In this document: positions 42,684 through 42,773 of the stretch, piece after piece
How positions within the stretch are numbered: position 1 is the stretch's first letter
Layout of the letters: each line of letters starts with the position of its first letter
NCBI GenBank assembly: GCA_028280225.1
Contig: JANQMF010000153.1
Span: forward strand, 1-42,773
Direction of reading: 5' to 3'
DNA length: 42,773 nucleotides
Origin: Pseudomonadales bacterium
GTDB taxonomy: Bacteria > Pseudomonadota > Gammaproteobacteria > Pseudomonadales > Azotimanducaceae
Notes under the pieces: model-generated
The model's input: the letters and a program-made list of their open reading frames with translations, nothing else
What the model was told of the DNA's origin: nothing
Database searches by the model: none
Translations under genes and position numbers: made by a program

Positions 42684-42773
42684 TAATCTGCTCCTAGAAT
42701 AACCGTGCCCGCGGTATGCCGTGCGCCTAACATGCCGCCATTACCGTGGGCGAGGGCCAGCCTGGCGTCAGCC
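42683..42773 (-). CDS. 3' end of a thiolase / lipid-transfer-type acyltransferase gene
   Basis: Partial: only the last 29 codons are inside the window, and the gene continues beyond the right edge. The residues ADARLALAHGNGGMLGARHT, followed by AGTVILGAD, carry the GxGGMxG and TAG segments of thiolase C-termini. The overlap with the DUF35 start supports a thiolase-DUF35 pair, as in acetyl-CoA C-acetyltransferase or aldolase-type lipid-transfer proteins. Confidence 0.82.
   Translation of the reverse strand, partial: ADARLALAHGNGGMLGARHTAGTVILGAD

Noticed and set aside
1-42773. tRNA, rRNA, CRISPR, insertion sequence or phage features
   Set aside because: None was recognised by eye: no CRISPR-like spaced repeats, no transposase-like frames and no tRNA-like T-arm with matching stems. 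A tRNA scan would be needed for certainty.

Overview
The window looks like chromosomal DNA from a gammaproteobacterium, probably a free-living, marine-type heterotroph. The evidence is qualitative: gene content and protein style (asnS, lipA, cysS, hisI, coaE, an MdlAB/SmdAB-type ABC exporter pair, FrnE-type DsbA protein, DUF454, DUF2878 and DUF3014 proteins) and many acyl-CoA catabolic genes. No rRNA, tRNA, CRISPR array, insertion sequence, phage module or integrase was found, so this is a core-genome style region with accessory catabolic genes. TTG and GTG starts are common, and genes are densely packed with many short overlaps.

Layout. 0.2-3.3 kb: two divergent catabolic pairs, SDR + carboxymuconolactone-decarboxylase-like on minus and crotonase + LLM flavin oxidoreductase on plus. 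3.3-7.1 kb: threonine dehydratase (minus), flavodoxin-like protein and FemAB/COG3146-like acyltransferase (plus), DUF3014 protein (minus). 7.3-19.0 kb: a long plus-strand run of asnS, the two halves of a heterodimeric ABC exporter, lipA, an orphan HAMP membrane protein and an unknown anchored protein, an M17 aminopeptidase, hisI, cysS and a degenerate flavoprotein-monooxygenase homologue. 19.1-21.1 kb (minus): HNH nuclease, lipocalin, DUF6134 protein. 21.2-23.8 kb: DUF2878 protein overlapping a histidine kinase, with an OmpR-type regulator facing it convergently. 23.9-26.7 kb: FrnE-like DsbA protein, a possible dehydrogenase remnant, an unrecognised coiled-coil protein and two small hypothetical proteins.

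26.7-31.0 kb: D-cysteine desulfhydrase, then a minus-strand operon of acyl-CoA dehydrogenase, APH-like kinase with a C-terminal DUF6285-type domain, and Nudix hydrolase. The first two resemble the two halves of eukaryotic ACAD10/ACAD11 and the bacterial Lva (levulinate) system, suggesting catabolism of 4-hydroxyacyl-CoAs. 31.1-33.7 kb: DUF454 protein, CPBP protease, SDR and a small membrane protein preceded by a 15-bp tandem repeat. 33.8-38.9 kb: 2-hydroxyacid dehydrogenase, isobutyryl-CoA-dehydrogenase-like enzyme and a 936-residue duplicated HtrA/Nma111-like protease whose second protease domain has lost its catalytic residues. 38.9-42.8 kb: SDR, adrenodoxin-type ferredoxin, coaE, PHP phosphoesterase, two hotdog/MaoC proteins and, facing them, a DUF35 protein following the 3' end of a thiolase.

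The strongest themes are acyl-CoA catabolism and membrane/envelope functions. The most interesting leads are the ACAD + APH-DUF6285 operon, the Nma111-like protease, the degenerate flavoprotein behind cysS, and the regulatory repeats near 21.2 kb and 33.7 kb. All functional calls come from reading motifs; no database search was run.
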